Source: DASWJZ01 sp963739005 (GTDB lineage: Bacteria; Pseudomonadota; Alphaproteobacteria; Rhizobiales; Afifellaceae). Taken from it: a DNA stretch of 64,000 nucleotides. Shown here in pieces: positions 8,995-16,343 of the stretch. Each line of letters begins with the position of its first letter. The first letter of the stretch is position 1. The notes below the pieces were generated by a model, which saw only the letters and a program-made list of their open reading frames with translations, did not search any database and was not told where the DNA came from. The DNA lies in NCBI GenBank assembly GCA_963739005.1, contig CAVTYQ010000007.1:496001-560000 (forward strand), written 5' to 3'. A program made the position numbers and the translations under genes.

Positions 8995-10315
8995 GCTCGC
9001 TCACTCGCTTCTTCCCGATTGCGTCGTCTGACAGCGCGAGCCTGACGCTGAGCACCCGGCGGTTGGCCTGACGGTCGATGACAAGCGTCCCGCCCGCGTC
9101 TTCGACGGAAGTCCGAAGTGTTGCAAATTCAAACGCACCGTCCGCATCGGCAGCGTCTGCATCACCCATGCTCTCTAATGTGATCCGCAAGAGGACGATA
9201 CCCTTCAGCCGACGAGCGTCAACGTGGATCGCATCGCCGGCGCGGCCCGCGGCGAGCGCTGCTTCGACCGAAAGATGCGTGATGCGGCGGCCGACCTGCC
9301 GATCGCACACCGCAACGAGCTCGGCGTCGCACGCAACGGCGAACGCCACACCCTTTGCCGTCCCGCGCGGCCGGGCGCGGCGAAGCGCGAAGGCGACCGC
9401 CTCGCCAATGTCGCACATTGGCGAGGCCGACATCATCGCTGCGAGGCGAACCTCAGCTTCGGCTTCGTCGCTCGTCGATCGCATTTTGGACGCTGGCAGC
9501 GCGACGGGGGCATGGCCCAGCAGGCGCAACGAGACCGCGCCGCCTTCGCCTGGCGAAGCCATCCACCCCACCGTCCTGCTCCCCTCCCCGGCACTTAGTT
9601 CGTCGAGCGCGAACTCGACCGTTTCGCCGCGCGCTGCGCAATTCCGCAGCGCTTGCGTGACCTCGGGCAGATCGGCAGGCTCGAAGATGCTGGCAACGTG
9701 AAGCTCGAACGCTTCGGGAAGCAGCCGCAGGCGTTGCCGCGCCGCGCGTGTTGCGGCAAGCACGCAGCCCTCTTCGTCGGTGATGAGCACCAGCTCCGAT
9801 GGCGCGAGCTCGTCGAGGCAGGCGACGCGCTGAAGCGCCGCCTCGCGCGACGGCGGGACGGACTTCCGATCCACTGTCGCACGCGGGGCCATGACGGAGC
9901 GCGCAAACGCCGGCGCCGCCGCAAAGAGCGGCGCCAGCAGGGCCGCCGTCACCTCGGTGCGCGAAAGCGGCTCATCCCCCTCGGCAAGAAAGAGGATCAG
10001 CCAGCCGACGAGCGCCGCGAGAACGAGGCCGCTGATGAAAGCGGCGCGATGCGGACGGTTCGACGCCAGCGCGTGCGAGATCGCGAGGTAGCCTGACGCG
10101 ATCGACGCCGGAACGGCGAGCGGCGCGTCGAGCACGAGCGATGCGAGAAGAAGGAGAGGAAGCCCGAGCACGGCCGCAAGCCCGGCGCAGGCGACCGCAC
10201 GCGCCGCAAGCGCGTCGCCCGCGGATGCGCCAAGCTGCGGGGCCGCGGCAAGGACAAGCGCCCGAAAACTGAAGGGGAGCGTCCGCATTTGCGATCGTCC
10301 GGCGATCGAAGGCAT
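8978..10315 (-). CDS. Multi-pass membrane PAS protein, degenerate sensor kinase
   Basis: 445 residues from ATG 10315; ATG 10288 is an alternative. Four or more hydrophobic segments lie in residues 40-145. A PAS-like domain follows (about 165-270; ELVLITDEEGCVLAATRAAR, FELHVASIFEPADLPEV). The C-terminal third resembles a histidine kinase ATPase-like region but lacks a convincing phospho-accepting H box and N box. It ends in EDAGGTLVIDRQANRRVLSVRL, like the last ATPase strand of sensor kinases. Probably a pseudokinase sensor. It is first in a three-gene unit with the peptidoglycan-binding and DUF1491 genes, pointing to the cell envelope as its context. Confidence 0.75.
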   Translation of the reverse strand: MPSIAGRSQMRTLPFSFRALVLAAAPQLGASAGDALAARAVACAGLAAVLGLPLLLLASLVLDAPLAVPASIASGYLAISHALASNRPHRAAFISGLVLAALVGWLILFLAEGDEPLSRTEVTAALLAPLFAAAPAFARSVMAPRATVDRKSVPPSREAALQRVACLDELAPSELVLITDEEGCVLAATRAARQRLRLLPEAFELHVASIFEPADLPEVTQALRNCAARGETVEFALDELSAGEGSRTVGWMASPGEGGAVSLRLLGHAPVALPASKMRSTSDEAEAEVRLAAMMSASPMCDIGEAVAFALRRARPRGTAKGVAFAVACDAELVAVCDRQVGRRITHLSVEAALAAGRAGDAIHVDARRLKGIVLLRITLESMGDADAADADGAFEFATLRTSVEDAGGTLVIDRQANRRVLSVRLALSDDAIGKKRVSERAEAA

Positions 10316-10602
10316 TCAGTAGCCTTTGCTCGGCGTAAATTTCGCCTCGCACATTCAAGAGTCGATTTTAAGGAAGGCTGAAACGCGCACCTGCGAGCAC
10401 CGCGGAAGCGCGCGAAATGCGCTGAAAGCTCGCGTCAGGGTTAAGGGATGCTTGCGCAAGGAATCGCCAGCGCTTCGTCGCTTAGAAAGCGTTAAGCGCG
10501 TTCGCGAAAAACACGCGAAATGCCGTGTGCCTTGGGAACCGACTGTTCACGTCAAGATGTTTGCATGCGACGAGAGAAGAAGACGAAGCGCCAGGGAATG
10601 GC
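10316..10602. other. Intergenic region between divergent genes
   Basis: 287 bases separate the divergently transcribed PAS membrane protein and DUF5330 genes, so promoters for both should lie here. A perfect 10-base palindrome CTTGCGCAAG is at 10451-10460, with GTTAAGGG just before it, and a GAGTC (GANTC type) site is near 10352. No RNA gene or confident -35/-10 pair is visible. Confidence 0.4.
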
Positions 10603-10956
10603 ATGTTTGTACTGCGTTCGCTTTTCTGGCTGTCGACTGTCGTGCTGCTGCTGCCGCCGTCGCAAGACGGAAAAGAGCCGGCGCCGCGCGTGAGCCTTCT
10701 GCACACGGCCTATGCGGCACGCGCTTTGGTGTTGGATCTTTCCAACGTCTGCGAGCGCAACCCCGAGGCTTGCGCCGCCAGCCGCGAAGCTCTCGTTCTT
10801 GTGGCGCAGAAAATCGAGACCGGCGCCGGGATCGTCTCGGCGAGCATCGCCGCGAGCGAGGGGAAGAGCGCCGCCAAGGTCGATCACGGCACGCTGACTG
10901 AGGCCGACCTCGAACCGGCCTGGTCGGTGGGCGCGGAGGTCACCGCGTCAAAATAG
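10603..10956 (+). CDS. DUF5330 domain protein, small secreted or anchored
   Basis: 117 residues from ATG 10603, preceded by AGGGAATGGC; the longer frame to 10525 lacks support. It opens with a hydrophobic helix MFVLRSLFWLSTVVLLLP, then TAYAARALVLDLSNVCERNPEACAAS, with two cysteines that may pair outside the cytoplasm, and GAGIVSASIA. This order fits rhizobial DUF5330 proteins, whose function is unknown. It stands alone, 108 bases upstream of sufE. Confidence 0.8.
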   Translation: MFVLRSLFWLSTVVLLLPPSQDGKEPAPRVSLLHTAYAARALVLDLSNVCERNPEACAASREALVLVAQKIETGAGIVSASIAASEGKSAAKVDHGTLTEADLEPAWSVGAEVTASK

Positions 10957-11064
10957 CCGGCCGGAGAATTTTCGCGGCCGCGGCTCACGCTGATCCTCAC
11001 CGGCCCGCGGCGTCAGGCGATTGCATCGGCGTTCATGCGCCTTACCTGTGCTAAGGTGCCCGCC

Positions 11065-11517
11065 ATGAATGCCGCAGAACCGCAGATCGACGACCTCGTC
11101 GAGAATTTCTCCTTTCTGGACGACTGGGAGGACCGCTACCGCTACGTGATCGAGCTCGGGAAGATGCTTCCAGCGCTCTCCGACGCAGAGCACAACGATG
11201 TGAACAAGGTGCGCGGCTGCGCGAGCCAGGTCTGGCTCGTCAGCAAGGTCGCCCGCAACGGCGAGGCGCGACTGACCTTCCGCGGCGATAGCGACGCCCA
11301 TATCGTGCGTGGGCTGATCGCCATTCTGCTCGCGATCTATTCGGGCCGCACGGCGCGCGAGATCGTCGGCATGGATGTGGAGGCGATCTTTGCGCAGATC
11401 GGCCTTCGCGACCACCTTACCGCGCAACGCTCGAACGGCCTCTCCTCGATGGTGGCGCGCATCCGCGCCGACGCCGAGAGGGCGCTTTCCAGCGTTCAGG
11501 CAATCTCCGGCCGGTAG
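11065..11517 (+). CDS. sufE: SufE-like cysteine desulfuration protein
   Basis: 150 residues from ATG 11065 (an earlier ATG at 11035 is possible but adds an unusual extension). SufE takes persulfide sulfur from the SufS cysteine desulfurase and passes it to the SUF Fe-S scaffold in the cytoplasm. The pattern is complete: DWEDRYRYVIELGKMLP near residue 22, the active-site Cys in VRGCASQVW (about residue 56), and DSDAHIVRGLIAILL. No suf genes are adjacent, which is common for sufE in alphaproteobacteria. Its 3' end overlaps the converging DUF6456 gene by 22 bases. Confidence 0.93.
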   Translation: MNAAEPQIDDLVENFSFLDDWEDRYRYVIELGKMLPALSDAEHNDVNKVRGCASQVWLVSKVARNGEARLTFRGDSDAHIVRGLIAILLAIYSGRTAREIVGMDVEAIFAQIGLRDHLTAQRSNGLSSMVARIRADAERALSSVQAISGR

Positions 11518-12306
11518 TCCTCCGCGCCCCAGTGCCGCACCTTTCCAGAGCCTGGCCGGCCGGTCGCGGTCGCGCTCAGCCCGTAGTGTCGCGCAAGCGC
11601 ATCGAGCGCGAGGCGAAGCACGAGTTTCGCCGAGCGGGCGGGCCATCGCCGCTCCCGTTCCACCGTCGCGAGACCTTTCAGGAAGCAGCAGACGTCGACA
11701 AGAACGCCGGAGAGCTCCGGGCCGACGGCGCGCATCGCGCGGTCGACGCGGAGGCGGGCTGCGAGCGCCATCTCCGTAAGCTCCGCAAGACCCGCGCCGT
11801 CCGAGCGGCGCCCGGTGCTGACGCTCGCCGACCAGTTCGCGGTCACGCGCGGCTGCAACCTGCCGACCTCGAAGTCGCGACGCAGCCGTTCTGCGGCCTC
11901 GATCGCATCCGATCCAAGCCAAGGCTTGCCGCCGTTGCCGGCGCGTCGCGCGAGCGCGCCAAGCGGGCTTTCGTCGAGATCGACGACGACTTCGCGCCGC
12001 GCCGCTGCCTGACGTCTTCTCGACGAGCGTGCCGTGTTGCGCACGAAAGGGCTGATCGGGGCTCATCCGGCGCTTCAACCATGCGCCGGCCGCGGGCGCG
12101 GCGGCCAAGATTCCGGGCGCGACCTCGACCAAGAGCCCGGACGCCAAATGCCGCCGCACTGTTGCCGCAGCGACGTCATGCGCGCGAGCGCCGCTTTCGC
12201 CGCGAAGGCGGTAGCGATCGTCGGCGACCGCCACGAGCCGCAGCGTCGGATCGCCGCAAAGCGCCGCGATAAGTGTCGCGCTGGCGGCATCCGCCTTTCT
12301 GGTCAT
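11496..12306 (-). pseudogene. DUF6456 domain protein with one +1 frameshift
   Basis: The region reads as one 269-residue protein if a single base near 12010 is removed. The first frame (12306 to about 12015) gives MTRKADAASATLIAALCG and later SPDQPFRAQHGTLVEKT. The second frame continues with RREVVVDLDESPLGALARR, then RLRRDFEVGRLQPRVTANW and LSGVLVDVCCFLKGLATVER, the DUF6456 signature. The ATG at 12306 overlaps the stop of the DnaA-C-like gene (TGATG), the usual order for this rhizobial pair. Conservation up to and after the shift suggests a very recent event or a base-call error. Confidence 0.8.
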
Positions 12307-12701
12307 CACGCGGCCTCGCGCGTTACGAGGCTCTCGTGCCAGCGATCGAGCGCCATCTCCAGGCACGAAAGCACGCGCTCGAATTTTGGATCGTCGCGGC
12401 GATCCTCGATGCAGGCGCAGGCGTGCGCGACCGTGGTGCGATCGCGGCCGAATTTCACACCGACCTCGGAGAGGCTGAGCCCGAGATGGACATGGGCAAG
12501 GTACATCGCCGCCTGGCGGGCCAAGGCCGCCGAGGCGCGCCCGCGCTTCTCCGCGCGCAGCTCAGCGAGGGAAATGCCAAGCGCCGCCGAGACCAGCGCC
12601 TCGATGAAGCGGCAGGCGCTTCCGCAATCTTCGACAACTCCCAGGCAACAACCACCCGCTCGTCGTTCGGGCGATGCGTTCCTACAACTACTGCTTGTCA
12701 T
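12306..12701 (-). CDS. DnaA C-terminal-like DNA-binding protein
   Basis: 131 residues from ATG 12701, with GGGAGG at a good distance; a TTG at 12716 would add five residues. Residues 20-110 resemble domain IV of the replication initiator DnaA: ALGISLAELRAEKRGR, ARQAAMYLAHVHLGLSLSEVG and the DnaA-box-reading signature FGRDRTTVAHACACIE. There is no AAA+ ATPase domain, so it can bind DNA but not act as an initiator. In rhizobia this protein is typically followed by DUF6456, as here. It may be a regulator or may compete with DnaA for its boxes; that role is inference. Confidence 0.85.
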   Translation of the reverse strand: MTSSSCRNASPERRAGGCCLGVVEDCGSACRFIEALVSAALGISLAELRAEKRGRASAALARQAAMYLAHVHLGLSLSEVGVKFGRDRTTVAHACACIEDRRDDPKFERVLSCLEMALDRWHESLVTREAA

Positions 12702-12713
12702 TCTAGCCTCCCG

Positions 12714-12760
12714 CAAACTAGGATTGTTTTGGCGATTATGTAGTTTGACAAACGCTAGCG
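12714..12760. promoter_or_regulatory. Palindrome cluster upstream of the DnaA-C-like gene
   Basis: Just upstream of the ribosome site of the DnaA-C-like gene lie CAAACTA (12714-12720) and its inverted copy TAGTTTG (12741-12747), a perfect palindrome GTTTGACAAAC (12743-12753) and then CGCTAGCG (12753-12760). Such a nested arrangement is typical of an operator. On the coding strand TACATAAT could be a -10 element, but I see no well-spaced -35. The bound protein is unknown; autoregulation is possible. Confidence 0.4.
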
Positions 12761-12804
12761 GGGGTTGTAGCTTTCTGCGATGGCAGCGGACTGGTCGAAT
12801 TCGA

Positions 12805-12895
12805 ACTGGGGGGTTGGCGTCATTGTGAGATGGAGTGGTTGGTGGGTGGTTGGCTGGGGGTTATTGGTGGTTTGGTTTGGAGCGGGAAGAGCGTG
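12805..12895 (+). repeat. G/T-rich strand-asymmetric tract
   Basis: About 90 bases of the + strand contain almost no C and many G runs (GGGGGG near 12808, GGTGGG, GGGGG near 12860), interrupted by TT. The opposite strand is correspondingly C/A-rich. Nothing else in the window has this composition. A G-quadruplex is possible. It lies within the stretch 12702-13371, which otherwise has only the uncertain small ORF listed separately. Confidence 0.5.
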
Positions 12896-12983
12896 GGATA
12901 GATAGTGGCGCGATAGCTCAGTTAGATTTAGCGAAGATCGCGAGAAGGAAATTGAGCGAAAGCTCACAGACGCAAGGGAGAGC

Positions 12984-13373
12984 TTAACACCTCGGGCCGC
13001 GGGCTTGCAGGATGTTCGAATTACGAATTGACGAATAGTTCGGCCACGCCAGCAGGCTGATCTCATCCGCACAGGGGGACATGGTGAGCTGCGAGATTCT
13101 CGCCATCAGGATGTAAAGCCGTCCTATCATCCCTATTCTCAAGCGATTTGGAGCTGACAAAGCGATGATATCAGCCGGACCTTTGCGGCCTCTCCTTGCT
13201 CTTTGGTATTTCCGGGGTTCTCTGGTGTGCGGCGAACCTCCGGCTTCTGAACCGCTACGCGCTTTAGCGCACGCAAATTCCCTTTCCGGCACGTCTGCGC
13301 CTAGTTCACGTGCGGCTTCGCGAAACTTGTCTGGTTGACTCTTGTTTGCTCGCGTCCTTTTCTCGGAAGCCAT
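12984..13373 (-). CDS. Possible small basic protein divergent from DUF3800 remnant
   Basis: An open frame of about 129 residues starting at ATG 13373. The start (MASEKRTRANKSQPDKFREAARE in part: QPDKFREAARELGADVPE) resembles short proteins of rhizobial accessory regions that begin with a KTQxDKFxEAARxLxxDxxE pattern. After about residue 35 the frame becomes Arg/Gly-rich and unlike that family, while another frame reads LKRVAVQKPEVRRTPE, so a frameshift is likely and the second half may be spurious. Its ATG overlaps the ATG of the DUF3800 remnant on the other strand through a shared CATG. Real status uncertain. Confidence 0.35.
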   Translation of the reverse strand: MASEKRTRANKSQPDKFREAARELGADVPEREFACAKARSGSEAGGSPHTREPRKYQRARRGRKGPADIIALSAPNRLRIGMIGRLYILMARISQLTMSPCADEISLLAWPNYSSIRNSNILQARGPRC

Positions 13374-14012
13374 GTCACGCCTTTTCATTTTCGCTGACGA
13401 ATCTGTTGCTTTATTTCAGTCGGCTGCCTGGGGCGAGCGCTACTATATTGTCTGCACTATAGCCTGCAAATCATGCTCCTCGCTTGGTTCTGATTGCTTG
13501 ATCTTGGTAGACATCTGTTTGAGAGAAGCATCCTGTTGGCGAGTTCATGCGGCCGAGGATAAACAAGTGATACGAGATCACGTATTCGAGCTACTCCAGA
13601 AACACGACTTCACCGTACAGGCGACCATCATGGAGAAGTCAAAAGCCATGCCGAAGATTGTGGCCAACCAACCATCGCTTCTATCACTATGGATGGTCTA
13701 CCTTTCGTGACGCTGCAATCATGAGGGGCGTTACAGAACTGCACATCACTACCGCTTCGGTCGGAACTCATAAGGGACAAGGCAACTTCACGAATGCCGT
13801 AAACGATGTGGTGCAGCAGGTGATTAAGAACAAGAAATGGACCACCAACTTTTGCCGGTGCCTCACAGGACCTGGTGCCTCCAAGCGGCCGACTATTGCA
13901 CTTGGGCGATTTAGAGAAAATGGGAGAAGGGAGACACGCAATCATACGATCTGATCGCAAAAAAGATCATTCACGAACCCATATGTGGGCTCACGGAAGC
14001 ACGCATTACTAG
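13372..14012 (+). pseudogene. DUF3800 domain protein, degraded
   Basis: Remnant of a DUF3800 protein, a family with an RNase H-like N-terminus often found near mobile elements. The N-terminus MSRLFIFADES carries the typical Asp-Glu-Ser. Later pieces in shifted frames follow in order: ASEDKQ-like segment then DHVFELLQKHDFTVQATIM, NHRFYHYGW, ELHITTASVGTHKGQGNFTN, DVVQQVIKNKKW, then QAADYCTWAI followed by an in-frame TAG (13912-13914) and RKWEKGDTQSYDLIAKK, and WAHGSTHY before the final TAG at 14010-14012. Several indels plus the amber codon show it is dead. The AT content is higher than in the flanking core genes, suggesting acquisition. Confidence 0.8.
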
Positions 14013-14134
14013 TGAGAAAGCGCGCCACAATCCAAGCTATCCCTTTCAGGAAGCACCCGAGGGCGCTTGTCGCCAGGTGAAGGTCGCGCTCTGCAAGGTA
14101 ACGATTTTTGACGAACAAATCAATCCTCTACAAA

Positions 14135-15116
14135 TTATTTTTCCGCCAACGCCTCCAATGGGTTAGACCCCCCATAGGTGAGGCGCTTGCCAGTGATGCC
14201 AGTAAGCGCATTCTCGGCCGTCTGATCGACGCCAGGGAGTGCGATTGTTGAACGGAAACCGAACTCCGCAGATAGCGGTGCAGGTGCTTCTCAGAGCAGT
14301 GCTGGTAGACGCCCTTCATGCCGCGCTTGAAGACGCTGAGAAGAGCCCTCGACCGTGTTCGTGTGGATCGGATCGCCGTCGCTCATAGCGGACATATTCG
14401 CCGGCCGAATGCGCGACGGTTTCGTGGCTCGACGAAGCCGGCCGCCATGTCGCGATAGAGGCGGCTTTCGTCCGTCATGATGTGCGTCTCGTGCGCGACG
14501 TTCTCCACCACGATCTGGTTGACCGTCGCCTTGTCGGCGTGCTCGACATGGAAGATGCGAGCCGACCGCCGCGCTCGACCAGAGCCATGACGGCACGCTT
14601 GCTGCCGGGCCACGCCCTTGCGGTTCTTGTAGGGGCGGCCCTTGCGCTGCGGCGACGGACGCGCTTCCTTGCGCTCGCCGAAGTAGGTTTCGTCGGCTTC
14701 CACGAGCTTGCCGGCACCGCCCATGGGTCAAGCTCGTCTTCGCGCATCGCCTCGCGGATGCGATGCGCCATGAACCAGGCCGTCTGGTAGGGGACCTCGA
14801 GGATGCGGTGGAGCTGGTGCGCGCTAGACGCCCTTCTTGGAAGAGCACATCAGGTGCATCGCCTGCAGGAACTTGTGGAGCGGGATGTGGCCGTGCTCGA
14901 AAACCGTGCCGACCTTCACAGTGAACTGGCGCTTGCAGTCGCCGCAGCGGTAGAGGCCGAGGCGGATGCGCTTCTCAGGGTTCGCCTTGACCTTGGTGAT
15001 GCGATCGACGCCGCCGCAATGCGGGCAGACCGGGCCATTCGGCCACAGCAGGCTTTCAAGATGCGCGAAGGCGGCTTCTTCATCGTGGAAGTATGGGATC
15101 GGGAAAGGATCGACAT
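14135..15116 (-). mobile_element. IS1595-family transposase, degraded
   Basis: A DDE transposase of the IS1595 (ISXO2-like) group, broken into at least seven frame segments. ATG at 15116 follows AGGAGGGCG. The N-terminal zinc ribbon is intact in one frame (GPVCPHCGGVDRITKV, YRCGDCKRQFTVKVGTVFE). The order continues with SAHQLHRILEVPYQTAWFMAH, KLVEADETYFGERKE (first catalytic Asp), HIMTDESRLYRDMAAGF (second Asp), HTNTVEG (third acidic residue) and the C-terminus TYGGSNPLEALAEK ending at TAA 14135. A +1 base causes the stop after CSSKKGV near 14825. I could not recognise terminal inverted repeats or a target duplication, so the ends of the element are not defined. Confidence 0.85.
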
Positions 15117-15325
15117 GGCTAAGCGCCCTCCTGTCAGATTGACATATAGGCATCTCCCGGTCGTGCTTTGTCAAGATATATAATTAGCGATTGTTTTCCT
15201 ATAAGCCAATGCGGGCAGGCGGGGATAAGTCGCGAAGCCGCAGGCACGCGGGGGACAACAAAAATGAAATCCCCGGTCGCCTGGAGGCGCGGAGGATGCC
15301 CGCGTCCGATTGCGAAGCGACGCGA

Positions 15326-15661
15326 ATGTCGAAACCGAAAGATCCGAACGGCGCGGGAAAAATATCGACGCGAATCCGCGCCGCGGCAGCGGTCGATCAG
15401 ACCGTCAAAGCCGGGGCCGAAGCCTACGACCGCATGCGCGACCTGCCGAAGCTCATCCGCTTCGACACGCTGGTGGAGTCTGGCGACACGGCGGAGCAGG
15501 TGGAAGCGATCGTCGCGCGGCTCGAGCGGGCGCTTCGCGCCGAGCGGAATCGCGCGCGATCAGGCCACTGGACCTATGATCTCAACCGGCACATCGCGCT
15601 TCGCCAAGCGCACCGTGCGGAAACGGAGCGGCTGTCCGCGCTCCGCCACGCACAGCGCTAA
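15326..15661 (+). CDS. Hypothetical helical protein
   Basis: 111 residues from ATG 15326; longer frames back to 15191 run into low-complexity sequence beside the IS remnant and are not supported. The protein is charged and probably helical: RIRAAAAVDQTVKAGAEAYDRMRDLP, then FDTLVESGDTAEQVEAIVARLERALRAER and SGHWTYDLNRHIALRQAHRAE. No membrane segment or catalytic motif is seen. It converges with mucR (14 bases apart). I do not recognise the family. Confidence 0.6.
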   Translation: MSKPKDPNGAGKISTRIRAAAAVDQTVKAGAEAYDRMRDLPKLIRFDTLVESGDTAEQVEAIVARLERALRAERNRARSGHWTYDLNRHIALRQAHRAETERLSALRHAQR

Positions 15662-15674
15662 GGCACGGCTTTTG

Positions 15675-16079
15675 CTATCGTTTCTGGCCGAGCCCCATCT
15701 GCTTGGCCAGCGCCGAGCGCGCCTTTGCGTAGTTCGGCGCGACCATCGGGTAGTCGGCGGGAAGCCCCCATTTCGCACGGTACTCTTCCGGCGTCAGATC
15801 GTAGTGCGTGCGCAAGTGGCGCTTCAGCGACTTGAACTTATGCCCATCCTCCAGACACACGATGTAGTCGGACGTCACGGACTTCTTGACCGCCACCGCC
15901 GGCTTCAACGGCTCCGCCTCCAACTCGACCGTACCTGCCGCCGTGCGGTGCAGAGCCGCGTGGATGTCCTTGATCAGGCTGGTGAGATCGGCGGATTCGA
16001 TTTTGTGGCTGCTTACGAAAGCGGACACGATCTCCGCCGTCAGCTCAATGAGATTGTCCTTATCCATGGTACCGGCCAT
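15675..16079 (-). CDS. MucR/Ros family transcriptional regulator
   Basis: 134 residues from ATG 16079, four bases after GAGGAG; an ATG at 16067 is a weaker choice. MucR/Ros proteins bind AT-rich promoters and act as global, nucleoid-like repressors of surface polysaccharide, motility and symbiosis or virulence genes. The N-terminal oligomerisation part (LIELTAEIVSAFVSSHKIESADL) and the single zinc finger (CLEDGHKFKSLKRHLRTHYD) are present, followed by the family's LTPEEYRAKWGLPADYPMVA. A long leader of about 120 bases upstream contains AT-rich runs that could serve autorepression; that is inference. Confidence 0.93.
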   Translation of the reverse strand: MAGTMDKDNLIELTAEIVSAFVSSHKIESADLTSLIKDIHAALHRTAAGTVELEAEPLKPAVAVKKSVTSDYIVCLEDGHKFKSLKRHLRTHYDLTPEEYRAKWGLPADYPMVAPNYAKARSALAKQMGLGQKR

Positions 16080-16343
16080 TGACTCCTCGTGGTCCGCTTG
16101 GGCGACGCCCGCACACGGCGCCGCAACGCCGAGCTTTAGTAACAATCTAGAGTTTTTGCAATTGCAAGCTTCGTCGGACGCAGCTTTCGTGCAAAGGCGA
16201 AATCATTTGTGGAGTTAGCCAAGCCTCTTGCAAGTTCACGCGGCGAAGCGTTCTGCGCTGTTCTGATAAGGGCGCTCCAACATCCGTTTCGCTCTGCGAG
16301 CCGCCGCGCCCGTTCGCCACTAGTCTCGCGACGCCCGGCGAGA

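Noticed and set aside
1046..13914. In-frame TAG codons in res and DUF3800 as evidence for stop-codon recoding
   Set aside because: Several intact genes here end normally at TAG (for example sufE and the dihaem cytochrome gene), and both genes also have frameshifts, so these are ordinary nonsense changes or errors.
13100..15200. CRISPR array or tandem repeats in the accessory patch
   Set aside because: No regularly spaced repeats were seen on either strand; the patch holds gene remnants and unique sequence only.
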